Positions 54,052 to 64,000 of a DNA stretch of 64,000 nucleotides are shown here, piece by piece. Numbering within the stretch: position 1 is the first letter of the stretch; the number at the start of each line of letters is the position of its first letter. Origin of the DNA: Hirsutella rhossiliensis (lineage: Eukaryota; Ascomycota; Sordariomycetes; Hypocreales; Ophiocordycipitaceae); contig NW_025408668.1 in the NCBI RefSeq assembly GCF_020360975.1, forward strand, positions 1,860,001 to 1,924,000, given 5' to 3'. Position numbers and translations under genes: made by a program. Under the pieces are notes generated by a model. The model saw only the letters and a list, made by a program, of their open reading frames with translations, was not told the origin of the DNA and searched no databases.

Positions 54052-57022
54052 TCAACAGTCGCGCCGCGCCTGCTGCAGACTGCCACTTCGCCGCCTGCCC
54101 CCAATCGTGTTGACCGCTCTGTCGTGCGTCCGGTTGACCCATTCCAGTATCGTCTCATAGCACAGCACGTACTGCCGTAGGCTCTGGACCATGCTGAGTC
54201 TCTGCTCCCGAAAGTCCTCCACCGTCTTTTGCACGAGATCGGCCGTGTCCTGCTCCGGCCAGTGCGGATCGGACCCCGGAGGCGCCGGCGCATTCGAGGC
54301 TGCCAGGGCAGGCGCAAGGTCGAAGAAGCCGGGGGCATCCGCCACCCTGACGGTGCGTGGGGAGAGCTCCTCGTCGCGGTCCACCATGGCCGTGTCAACC
54401 TGCGAGCCTTTCGCCCGTACAGCCGCAAGCCTAACCTGCCGCTGCCGCTTCAGCATGTCTATGACGCTGTCAACGGCGCAAAACGTTCCGGTCCGGCCGC
54501 ACCCAGCGGAACAGTGCACCAGCATCGGTCGAGCCAGGACGTCGACCTCGGGCTCGTCGTGCCACGTGACCCCACCGCCCTCGGGCGGCGACACCCTCGA
54601 CCCGACGATCGAGGCCGTCTCGAGGGGAAGCGCCGCCCGCTGCATCAGGTTGGCGAGCTCGACCAGCGCGAGGAGGTGTGACGGCTGGGCGGGCGTCCCG
54701 AAGTCGGGCCATGCCGGAAAATACAGATGCGTAATCTCGCGTATCGGGGCAAACGGGTAGGCCGAGTGAGACAGCGCAAACTTGCGGATCAGGACATAGG
54801 GGGCTTCCGCCTGGCTCTTGGCATTCTGGGGGTTGGTAGGCGTCGAGGTCTCGAGCGTCGTCGTCGTGTTGGCCCGCTTCCTGCCCCAGTCGGCTGCCGC
54901 CTGCGTAGGGTACGCGGCGCCCGATTCGGATCTGTGCTTGTCAATGTCGAGGGAAACCTTCTTCTCCGAGAGCAGCCTGAGCCTGATGGCGCCAAACTCT
55001 TTGCCCTGCCAGTATGGGTGGCACTTGAGCTGCCCGCCCTCCGACTCGGCCGTCAGCATAACGATGACGCGGACGTCCTGCTCCCAGATGACCGACCAAA
55101 AGTCCTGTGACTCGCGTTAGTTTCTCTTTCCACCAGGGCGCACGGCGGTGGCAGGCTCGACTTACGTCAAACGTGGCAGGCAGCGGCCCTTGCGTGGCAA
55201 TGTATCGCTTGTGGCTCCTCGAAGCCGAGAGGTGGCTGGCGTTGACGTAGTCGCACGCGCCGGCCGGTCTGTTCTGTAGGCGGACTCGGGCGTGGTCAAA
55301 GGGCAGGATGTCCTTGTAGCGATTCTTGCCGCCCTTTTCGACGCCCGAGAGCTGAAATTTGCATATTTGGTCCTTGTCGAGCTTGAAGGCCGCGTACGCG
55401 TTGCGCATGCGAGCCTGCTCGTCCTGCTCGATGCGCAAAAACTTGTCCGACACTCTCTTGCCGTGGTCGCTCTTAGACGCAGCTTCGCGCAACCACTGCG
55501 GCAGTAGTGGAGACTCGAGGTCGGGGGGGCGTGCCACCTCGAACTGGCCCACGCCGTCGGCCAAGTCTATGTTCTGCCGAATGTTGGCGAAGAAGGGATC
55601 GAGTTCGCCAGTGGCTTGCGGGAGACTGACGCCGCCGATGACGGGGGCGAGACCTCCATTGATGCGACCCTTGCACTCGCCCTGGCCAGCCGGGGACGCG
55701 GCCGATCCCTCGTCGATGAGCTCTGAGAAGGACTTTTGGAGCATGCCAAAGCCGCCGCGCAGGATGGCCGTGTGTCCGGTGAAGCCCTCGTTTGTAAACT
55801 TCTTGATCATGTTCTGTGCCGTCACGGCGTCGCGCTTGTCAGAGGCGTGGGCATCGTACACGACGATCCAGTCCATCTTTCGCCACTCGGCAAACTTGCC
55901 CGAGCCCGAGCCGCCCTGGAATGTCTGCTGCAGCTTTTGGATGTTAAAGGTGGGCCGCTTGAGCAGCGTGGTGGGAATGCAGAGGTTGAGGGCACCCTTG
56001 ACGCGGGACTGGGCGAAGCTCTGCGACGACCGTATGTCCAAAAGCAGCAGGCGGCCGTCGTCGACCGTGCCCAGCAGCTCCTTGAGGTTGGCGCCCGAGA
56101 TCATGGGTGGGGCTGCGGCGTCCAGGCGGGACGGGAGGGTAACCGCGCGGGTGCCCATGGCCGCCCCGACGGGGGATGTCGGCTCGGCTCTGTTTTCCAC
56201 CAGCGACATTCGCGGATCTCGAGCGTCGGGCGGCGCCAGGACCAAGGGCCGTCGCGGAGAATCCATGGGTCGGGGAGACTCGTAGGTTGGCATGGCCATG
56301 ATTTGCGCGGGGACCAAGGACGCCTCGGAGTTGCGCTTGGAATCGGCAGAGACGTAGGCCGAGTCGTAGAGGCTGTCCTGGTCGATGTCCATCCTGCTCG
56401 TGGGGCGCTCCTTGGTCGAGAAGACGGATCGGGCCATGGACGAGGGCTCGGAGCCGGCGTCGCTGGTGTGGGTGTGCCACCTCGGCGGGCGCGGACGGAC
56501 GGGGGCGGGATGTGACGTCGGCTGGACATGATGGGGCGTGGGCAAGGAGAAGGACTTGCCCTTGTTGATATCGACCTGGCGGCGAAAAGCCTCAAAGTCG
56601 GCATTGGGCTCGAGGGATACTTGCTTGGGAAGGGCGGCGGCAAAGGACCTGACCGAAGCCGAGGCCGGGCTCCAGTTGTCTCTGACGAGGCCCGACGACT
56701 CGCGCGGATCGCTGTTTGATTCGACGACGAGGCCGAAGTAGTTTGGGCTGGGAGCCCGGACGTCGTGGTGGCGGCCGGGAGATCGCACGGGAGGCGAGTT
56801 TTGGCCGACCGAGTAGGGCGGGCGAGGCGAGGCGAGGGGTGTCGTCGTCGTCTTGCTCGACTTGGAGGCGCGCGGAGGGTGGGTGGCGGTATGGCAGTAG
56901 GAGCTGGTGCCGGCGGCAGGGGAATGCCTCGAGTGAGCCTTCATGGTGTAGTGGTGGACAGGCGTCCGGTCTGGCGGTCGGGAGTCGTGCATGGCCTGAA
57001 GGAGCGGACGAGGAGAGAGCAT
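54052..57022 (-). CDS. Rhodanese-linked protein tyrosine phosphatase (Pyp1/Pyp2, Ptp2/Ptp3 type)
   Basis: Classical tyrosine phosphatase of the group that turns off MAP kinases in stress signalling in yeasts. Exons 55166-57022 and 54052-55104 give 969 residues; the 61-bp intron splits TFD from DFWSVIWEQ. Residues 1-300 are disordered and Ser/Pro-rich. A rhodanese-like domain spans about 315-445 (LLLLDIRSSQSFAQSRVKGA to TAILRGGFGML). Its active-site Cys position reads VVYDAHASD, so it is probably catalytically dead. The PTP domain begins at about 540: KNRYKDILPFDHARV and DYVNASHL, then WPDFGTP (catalytic Asp near 753) and the P-loop VHCSAGCGRTG with Cys near 817. An insert of about 60 residues follows the P-loop before the QSLRQYVLCYETILEWV helix. 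All catalytic motifs are present. Confidence 0.93.
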
Positions 57023-57096
57023 CTAACGGCGCCCTGTTGGCCGAGACTCAAAGAGCCATGGTTGATATCGAGGGGAGAGGAGGATGAAAGGAGGAT

Positions 57097-57141
57097 GTCG
57101 AGGTCGAGGGCGAGGGCGAGAGCGAGGTCGAGGTCGAGGTC
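57097..57141. repeat. GTCGAG / GGCGAG hexamer repeat
   Basis: About seven imperfect 6-bp units (GTCGAG, GGCGAG, AGCGAG) lie in the presumed 5' leader of the PTP gene, about 75 bp from its start codon. Confidence 0.8.
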
Positions 57142-58664
57142 AATAGAAAACAGGTCTAGCCGGGAACACGGGCAGCCGCTAGGGGTCTCTCGACAGAAGG
57201 CTCTTTGGGGGAGGTGTGGGAGGCGGCGGCGGGGGAGTCCGAATACGGTGGTGTGCGCCTTGTGGGAAGGGATACGTCAGGTGGCGCAGAAAAGGCGAAT
57301 TGGGGGGTGGGAAGACCCTGAGCCCGGGGCAGGTCCAAAGTGGCAACGGGATCCGGATCCACGGGTCGCTATGTTCCGGCTCGGTGCTCTTCGTCCTCTT
57401 TTCGCTCGCAACGACAAAGACACTCGGTTGTCGACTCCTGTCAGCTGTGAAGAAGACGGATTGGCACCGAAAGAAAAGAAGAAAAAAAGAGAGCCAAATT
57501 ACTGAGAGGGGGGAAGACAAAAAGTCAACAGCCGTGACGGATTATTATGTAAGGCAAGGCAAGGTAGGGGAGTAGGGGAGGGAAGCAGAAAGAACGGAGC
57601 CCCAGCGCTAGGCGGCGAGGGAGAAGGAAAACACACGGCGGTCAAGGCCCGGGGGGGTTACAGTAGGGGTCTGACTGTCTGAGACGACAAGCTGGGAAGG
57701 GATCTTCTTTTGCACGGCAGGCTCGCGTCGCAAGAGCAGCATAAGCAGTGGCCCGAACCGCACGCCTCTCGTTGGATATGCGGCCCTGTCGTCGGCGCTG
57801 TCAGGTCTACTGTAGGGGGGAAACGGGGGGCTACAGGGCGGGGCCACAGGGCAGACGGCAGACGCGAGACAGTGAGGAGGCCGTGACTGGCACGGTGTGC
57901 ACAAAGCGTCGCTCGTCGCGTCGACAAGAGCCTCGCAGCGGGTGGGTGACAGGGAGGAGCATCTGCGAGAATGGCCACGAGAGGGAAGCCGTCAAAGCCA
58001 ATCACCACGCTTGCGGCACTCGGGCAGCCCATGCGCTGCTCATTCTGCCGGCGGGAAAGGGGGCGAAACGGGATGGACACTGAGGATTCAGGTCGCCTAG
58101 GGGCCCCGGCAGGCATCGGCACTCTCCTTCCTACCTTGCTACCCTACAGCCGAGCATGACAGGACGAAACACAGCCTTCGGGAGCCGTTTTGGGTCCTAT
58201 CACAACTCTGCACTGTGCCCACGGCCCGACTCGGTACAGGCAAGCACCGTGCGAGGGCACGTATCCGCCGATGGCGCACGGTCGTCGTCATTGGGTAGCT
58301 GCGCGGCCAGAAAAAGGGGGGCTCTCGGCAAGCTCCTGGGGCCAATCAGGGGCCGGGTCCGACGTCACAGGACCTTGGCGTATCTGGTCCAGAACCTCCA
58401 AGGGCCGCAATAAAATTATGGGATGGATTGTCTCTCGTTTTCCTTCTTTATCTACCGGTAATACTCCGTACTCCGCATGTCACTCTCGCGACGCCTTCGA
58501 GGTGGGAACCGGAAATCCCTGCGCATGACTTGTTGTCCTTGGCCACGCGCAACATGGCTTTTGCCGAGAAATATGGCATTTCTTTATCGTCGAGCGCATG
58601 CTACTGCTATTTTTAGCCATCCAAAAGAAGTCGTCTGCCCTTTGGTTTTGGCTTGATCCGAAGT

Positions 58665-58691
58665 CGCCGCCGCCGCCGCCGCCGCCGCCGC
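58665..58691. repeat. (CGC)9 trinucleotide repeat
   Basis: Nine perfect CGC units lie directly before a TGACGTCA site. Confidence 0.9.
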
Positions 58692-58692
58692 A

Positions 58693-58700
58693 TGACGTCA
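58693..58700. promoter_or_regulatory. CRE-like palindrome TGACGTCA
   Basis: A perfect 8-bp cAMP-response/ATF-type site follows the CGC repeat by one base. A half-site-like CACGTCA lies at about 58749. The nearest start codons are 1.7 kb (PTP) and 2.5 kb (DUF1989) away, so the target is unclear. Confidence 0.35.
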
Positions 58701-60245
58701 GCCCTGCCAAGCCTTTTTTTGACGCAACAGCGCCCACGGACGCCCGCTCACGTCATCTCCTCTCTAACGCTTCTGCCACTTGCACGAGTCTTGAGGCTGC
58801 CTTTCAAACCCTTTCCCCCCCGTCTCTGGCTCACCACTGTCGATGAGAGCACACGCACTGTACATTTATAAAGTTATATCCGCGTCAATGATCGACCGTC
58901 TCGCGGCATTGACACACCACTCTACACGAGCGTCCCCTCTTGCATGCCTACCCGACACAAAAAGGAGTGCAGACATATCTTACAACGTCCATCGTCGTTG
59001 CAATGCCAGAGACACAAATGTCACGGTCCAGCGGAGTTTCTACTCCCTGCCTGCTTCCTATCCGCATCAGATGCTTCACCTGCATGGAAATCCCGAGGCG
59101 TGGTCTCAGATAGCGTTTCCGGATAAGCGGCCATGGTGAAACACGACTGCTGCTTGGTAGCCGTGCATGATGGAATCGTCCCTTCAGCCCGCAGCCTCAA
59201 GCAACGTGGCGAGTCACCCGCGCTCGCACACACAGGCTCCACGAATCACGGCCCAAGAACATCAGCCCATTCTGCCGTCACGCGTACCTGACCATGGCTC
59301 CACGGCCCGTTCTAGAGCTTCTGTCCCACCCCGACTCGGCCTCCCCCGCGAGTCGGAGACTCATGTTCACATCCCACCGGCATGTCAAGGCCGGCTGGAC
59401 CCTGAGTGCATGCGGCCGCTCGTATTGGCAAAGTCTTGCGCATGAATATCGCCATCTTCTTGCACGTGCGGCACATGCATGTGCTGCGTGCTGCCGATGC
59501 AAACAAGTCCGATATTGCCTATTATTCCCGATGTGTCTTTGCATGACCGGTGGCGTCAGACCGTCACTAAGGCTAGTCACTGACAAGTGGCAGCACTGTA
59601 TCCATTGATGACGCTGCCGAGGCCAGGGGCACTGCTTGCCATCCATCATCAGACGGCGTCTTGTGGAAGTCGACGGACATGCCCTTTCCTGCTCGTGTAG
59701 CTGTGAGTATGACTCTTGATGTATTATGAAAGACACGCTCCCTTGACTCGACCACGGGACGAACATCCAGCAAGAGACGGATCATGCAGAGCTCAGGCCT
59801 ACCACCAGCTGCATGCGGCCAAGTCTCGGACCCTTTGACCTCTACCGGTGCCGAGGGCTCTGGCCAAGCTTCCTAGACGAGCTTGGTGATCGACATTCCC
59901 CCCACGATGGCTCCTGCAGCCAACCTGTGGGTTGCAAGGGTTCAGGCTTGGACTCAGCCAGACCCTCCTTGGGTAGCCGGACCATGCTCCCCGGCCTCCC
60001 TTTGGTCCACAGGCCTCCTCCATTATCGTGGCTCGAGGTGCAGGTTTGGCCGGGTAGCAAAAGCACAGCACGAGTTGGGCAATCCGGCCCTGTGTGGGTG
60101 CATGGCGAGAGGAGCGGGAGGTTGAGGGCAAAGCCCTTTTTGTCTGCCTCCCATTCGCCCGTAGCCTTCACCCCCCAGCATGTGTGCAACGTCGTACGGC
60201 TCCTTGTTGTCCAACGAGCCCTTTGCTTTGGCTGACAAGGACACC

Positions 60246-60303
60246 GGCACACACACAGGCTCTCTCCCACACACACACGCACACACACACACGCACGCAC
60301 ACA
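60246..60303. repeat. CA-rich microsatellite
   Basis: A 58-bp stretch of mostly CA units is interrupted by GGCTCTCTCC and CG steps. Confidence 0.9.
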
Positions 60304-61191
60304 ACATATTTGTTACCGGTCAGCAAGCCCACAGCAGATCTTACACAAGAAGAGAAAAGGAGGGGAAAAAAGGGCTTCTAGACCGGCGTGTCTGGCGGGG
60401 AGCAGCACCGGGGACTTGGCGCCCTGCCGCCGCTATTGTTGATCGACCAACAACTTACATGGCGCACGCCCGTGCGTTTGCGTGCGCCAAGGTTGTCAGT
60501 TTCGGGGGATTTACATGTGCGGTACTCTCTGTACGTGCTCTTGAATTACCCGGCGGGCAGGGTCATGGAACGCAACGGGGGTTCTGTTTCCTCCTGACAT
60601 TGGGCTTGCAATTCATATGGTGGCACATGGGCGCTTTCTCTGCCGAGTCGTGTATAATCGCCGTCAAAGTCGACTTTGCACGCAGGAGACGCATGATTGA
60701 GATCCAACGCGGAGACGGTGGCACCGAGTTTTGCACATGATAGCAATAGAAGCAAGGACAAAGCATTGCATGATTGGAATGGCCATCAATCAAAGCAACG
60801 GCGTCGCCAAGACGCATGATCCTTGACTTGAGAGAAACAGAAAGCCTCCAAGAGCCGATGTCCCCCGCTTCCCCGGCCCCCCGCAGCCCCCGGGTCCACC
60901 GCCGTGGAGGGCTTTCCCGACGCCCGCATCTCGGCCCGGAGTCCACCGTAGAGTCATGGCTCTTGTCAGTGTCCTCCACCCCGTTCCGGCCCCTGGAAAC
61001 AAACGGCGAGTGAAATGCCGCACAGAATAATAATAGAGTTATCCGGATCTTATTTGACCAAGCCATCCACAAATCTCGCACCCGGCCATCTTTAAAGACC
61101 ACCGACCGCAGCCTGTCTGTCCCCCGATAACCAGCCCGTCCACACCTGCAACACCCACCACCTGGGAATAGCCTCAAATCAGACGCCCAAC

Positions 61192-62330
61192 ATGGCCCAG
61201 CCCCCACAGCACGCAGAGACAATGGAAGAGCGGCTCAAGGCCCGCGACAACGTCCCCCCGCCCGTGCCGGCCTATCTGCCCAAGGCCGGGTCCCCGCTGG
61301 CTGTCGACAAGGAGGCCTACGAGGCCATCCAGAGCGCACCCCGCGTCCTCGCCGAAGAGTTCACGCTGCCCATTCGCTCCGGCAGGGCGTGGGAGGCGCC
61401 GGCCGGGTCCATTGTGCGCATCAGCACGCCCGAGGGGCCGCAAGTAGGTAAGCAGGCAGGCCATTAGTCGCCGTCTGCCGCTGGAGATGGACAAGATTGA
61501 GATGAAAGGCTGATGAATGAATGTAGGAGACCTGAACATCTGGAACCGCCACAACCCGCGCGAGCGCTTCTGGGCCAGCCGCACCCGCCAACTGCACGCG
61601 TCACACGTCACGACGCACGACCGCCTCTGGTCCACGCTGCCCTACATGCGCCCGCTTGCCACCCTGCTGCACGACAGCCTGGCCTGGTACGGCGTCGACG
61701 CCCGCGGCGGCCGCGTCCACGACCTGCTCGGCACCCGCTGCGACCCCTACGTCAACGCCGTCCTCGACCCGGGCGCCCGCTACGACTTCCACTGCCACTC
61801 CAACCTCGCCCGCGCCGTCCTGCCCTGGGGCCTGGCCGAGGCCGACGTCCACGATGTGCTCAACGTCTTCCAGGTCACGGGGCTGGACGAGAGGGGCCGG
61901 TACTTTATGAGCCCTTGTCCTGCGCGCGCGGGGGACTGTGTCGAGTTCCTGGCCGAGCAGGATCTGCTCATGGCGTTGAGTGCGTTTGCCCCCCTTCCTT
62001 CTCTTCCTTGGGTGCGTGTGCAAGCTGGAAGGGAGTGTGCGCAAGATGAGAGAAAAGGAGAGGGAATGCGAGGCTGCTGTCCGTCGGCTAACTGAGAGAC
62101 CCCTGCGTCTAGGCACCTGTCCTGGCGGCGACCTCTCAGCCTGGGGCTTCGGCGACGACAGCCAAAAGGATATGGTCAAGTGCTGCCGCCCGCTCCACGT
62201 CCAGGTCTTCCGCGTCGAGGACCCTGAGCTGCTCGCCAGTCTCGGCTGGAAGCCCGCCCAGTCCTCGAGCTACGCCGGCATGCACGGCATCGTCTCTCCC
62301 ATCGGCGAGGTTGAAGCCCGCGGCAACTAG
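61192..62330 (+). CDS. DUF1989 (urea carboxylase-associated) family protein
   Basis: Exons 61192-61447, 61527-61979 and 62113-62330 give 308 residues. The text GDLNIWNRHNPRERFWASRT, CDPYVNAVLDPGARYDFHCH and DCVEFLAEQDLLMALSTCPG matches the DUF1989/urea carboxylase-associated family, found near urea-amidolyase genes in bacteria and as single genes in fungi. The conserved His and Cys residues (DFHCHSN, STCPGGDLSAWG) may bind a metal, since the fold is cupin-like in known structures. The enzymatic reaction is not established here. No urea or purine catabolism gene lies nearby in the window. Junctions are GT-AG and in phase (V|GDLNIW and S|TCPGG). Confidence 0.85.
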
Positions 62331-62740
62331 GCAGACGGGCCTGCATCCCCGCCTCTCGAGGGTGATTCGCGTGTCCGGGGATCGGGACATGGTGGATGGC
62401 CGTGTCCGTGCATCTCCGGTGTTGGATTGACTGCATGTGGCGACATGTGTTGCGAGCCGTGATTCTGCTCCCTTGTCTGAGTCAAGTAAGGTAGGCTTCT
62501 CAGTCAGACGCTCAAAATGGATTTAAATCGAAAAAGTTGCGCCGTACGCGCGTGAGCAAGGTCAGTGACACACATCTCAAGGCAGGCAGAATCACAGGCC
62601 GCGTGGCAGGGCATCCCGCGTTGGAGTATTGGTACAGTAAATATCCGTACAGCCTCCGCTCCGCTCTCCGCCTGTGCTTCCATCGCAACCGATGTATATA
62701 CCGCTCCGTGGCACCTGCCAAGCCCCATTGCCGATCCCAA
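62331..62740. other. Convergent intergenic region
   Basis: 410 bp between the stop codons of the DUF1989 gene (+) and Rpt6 (-). It contains GGTACAGTAA and CCGTACAGCC near 62631-62655. No gene. Confidence 0.5.
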
Positions 62741-63966
62741 CTACTTCCACAGCTTGCCGAGCGACACCTCCTTGTCGTCGTGCTTGTTGAGAATCTTGGC
62801 CGTGGCCAGCTCAAAGTCCTCTTGCGTGACGTGCACTCTCCGCTCGCGCAGGGCATACATGCCTGACTCGGTGCAGACGCCCTTGAGCTCGGCGCCCGAG
62901 CAGCCGTTCATCTTCTCGGCAATCTTTGTCAGGTTGATGCCGCGCGTCAGATTCATCTTGCGGCTGTGGATGCGCAGAATGTCGGCGCGGGCCTCGACGC
63001 TTGGCGGGGGGAACTCGATCTTGCGGTCGATGCGCCCCGGCCGCAGCAGGGCCGGGTCGAGAATGTCGAGGCGGTTGGTGGCCATGATGACCTTGATGTT
63101 CTTGGTGGGCTCGAAGCCGTCGAGCTGGTTGAGCAGCTCCAGCATGGTTCGCTGGACTTCCGAGTCGCCGCCCGATGAGCCCTCGACGCGCGACGAGCCA
63201 ATGCTGTCAATCTCGTCCATAAAGATGATGGACGGCGCGTGCTCGCGCGCCATGATGAAGAGCTCCCGGACCATCCGGCTGCCCTCGCCAATGTACTTTT
63301 GCACCAGCTCCGAGCCCGAGACTCTGATAAACTTGCAGGCCGTGTGGTGGGCGACGGCTCGCGCCAGCAGCGTCTTTCCCGTGCCGGGCGGGCCGTAGAG
63401 CAGCACGCCCTTGGGCTGGGCGATGCCGAGGGACTCGAACAGCTCGGGATGCTTGAGACCGAGCTCGATGACTTCCTTGATTTCCTTGATCTGCTGATCC
63501 AGGCCACCAATCATGTCGTATGTGCTGTCGGGGACCTTTTCGACCATCATGAGGGAGACGAGGGGGTCGACGGACGAAGGTAGCAGCTTCTCGAGCTTGT
63601 AGCTGTCGGAGAGGAGGGTGACTCGCTTGCCGGGGGTGAGCTTGGCGACGTCAACGCTGTCGGACACATCGACGACTGTTGGGGTGTGAGCATTAGAATC
63701 GAGGCGCCGCGTGCATGCAGGGCCAACGAACCGTATTTGCCTTCGGGGTGCACCTTGACGAGGATCTTCTTGGTGCTCATAACCTTGACGACCTCGCCGA
63801 CGTAGGAGCCCGGCTGCTGCAGCAGACCCAGCTCCTCTCGAAGTAACCGGACACGGGAGTTGTAGTCGTTGCGCTGGGCCTCGAGGCGGCGCAGAGCTGC
63901 TTGACCCTTGAGGATCTCGAGCTTCATGGCCTCGATTTTGTTGTGGTAGTACTCGTCCAGCGCCAT
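62741..63966 (-). CDS. RPT6: 26S proteasome regulatory ATPase subunit 8 (Rpt6)
   Basis: AAA+ ATPase of the base of the 19S proteasome regulator, which unfolds and translocates ubiquitinated substrates in the cytosol and nucleus. Exons 63732-63966 and 62741-63675 give 389 residues. An N-terminal coiled coil ([20 protein letters not shown]) leads to the OB domain ([20 protein letters not shown]). The AAA domain has Walker A GPPGTGKT, Walker [10 protein letters not shown], and sensor 1 with the arginine-finger region [20 protein letters not shown]. The C-lid carries [20 protein letters not shown]. The C-terminus ends LGKLWK, close to the Rpt6 tail. The specific sequence, such as [20 protein letters not shown], separates Rpt6 from the other Rpt paralogues. 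The start lies 34 bp from the window edge, so the promoter is outside. Confidence 0.97.
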
Positions 63967-64000
63967 CGTGGGCGGTGGTCAGATGCGCTCGAGACTGGAT

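Larger units (their letters stand above)
57023..61191. other. 4.2-kb gene-free divergent intergenic region
   Basis: This separates the PTP gene (-) from the DUF1989 gene (+). It contains GTCGAG-type hexamer repeats, a CGC repeat next to a CRE-like TGACGTCA, and a CA-rich microsatellite. Frames are short and unrecognised on both strands. Confidence 0.5.

Noticed and set aside
60242..60303. CA-rich tract read as part of a telomere or CRISPR-like array
   Set aside because: It is a plain CA microsatellite with no TTAGGG units and no spaced direct repeats.

Overview
The window looks like nuclear DNA of a filamentous ascomycete, most likely a Sordariomycete and plausibly Hypocreales. Reasons: short GT-AG introns of about 50-230 bp, strong G/C preference at third codon positions, long intergenic regions, and gene families typical of this group (PNP-NACHT-ankyrin NLR, secreted CVNH lectin, GPI-anchored Pro/Thr-rich wall protein, 'HTD'-type SRPK-like kinase). 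The species is not determined.

Layout. 1-4.7 kb: no gene. 4.7-15.6 kb: FucP-like MFS transporter (+), SDA1 (-), mitochondrial phosphate carrier (-), secreted CVNH lectin (-), ADH6-type zinc alcohol dehydrogenase (+). 15.6-21.1 kb: a 5.5 kb gene-free stretch leading to a repeat-built GPI-anchored wall protein (+). 25.3-35.8 kb: ankyrin protein (+), M1 aminopeptidase with a possible mitochondrial leader exon (+), GNAT acetyltransferase (+), secreted type-B carboxylesterase (-). 37.7-46.6 kb: an accessory island with AT-rich patches, a decayed gene, an intact-looking NLR (nucleoside-phosphorylase-like, NACHT and ankyrin domains) bracketed by a diverged direct repeat, a truncated APH-like kinase remnant and an SRPK-like kinase with a damaged 5' end. 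47.3-64 kb: unknown secreted protein (+), Tcp11/Sok1 protein (-), rhodanese-PTP phosphatase (-), DUF1989 protein (+) and proteasome ATPase Rpt6 (-).

Housekeeping genes (SDA1, phosphate carrier, aminopeptidase, Tcp11, PTP, Rpt6) alternate with surface, secreted and recognition genes. The 38-46.6 kb block is the part that looks like a fast-evolving self/non-self or immunity-type locus. The wall protein, CVNH lectin, carboxylesterase and unknown secreted protein are candidates for contact with the environment or a host. Exon limits were worked out by hand from splice motifs, reading phase and recalled family conservation; no alignment or RNA data was available.
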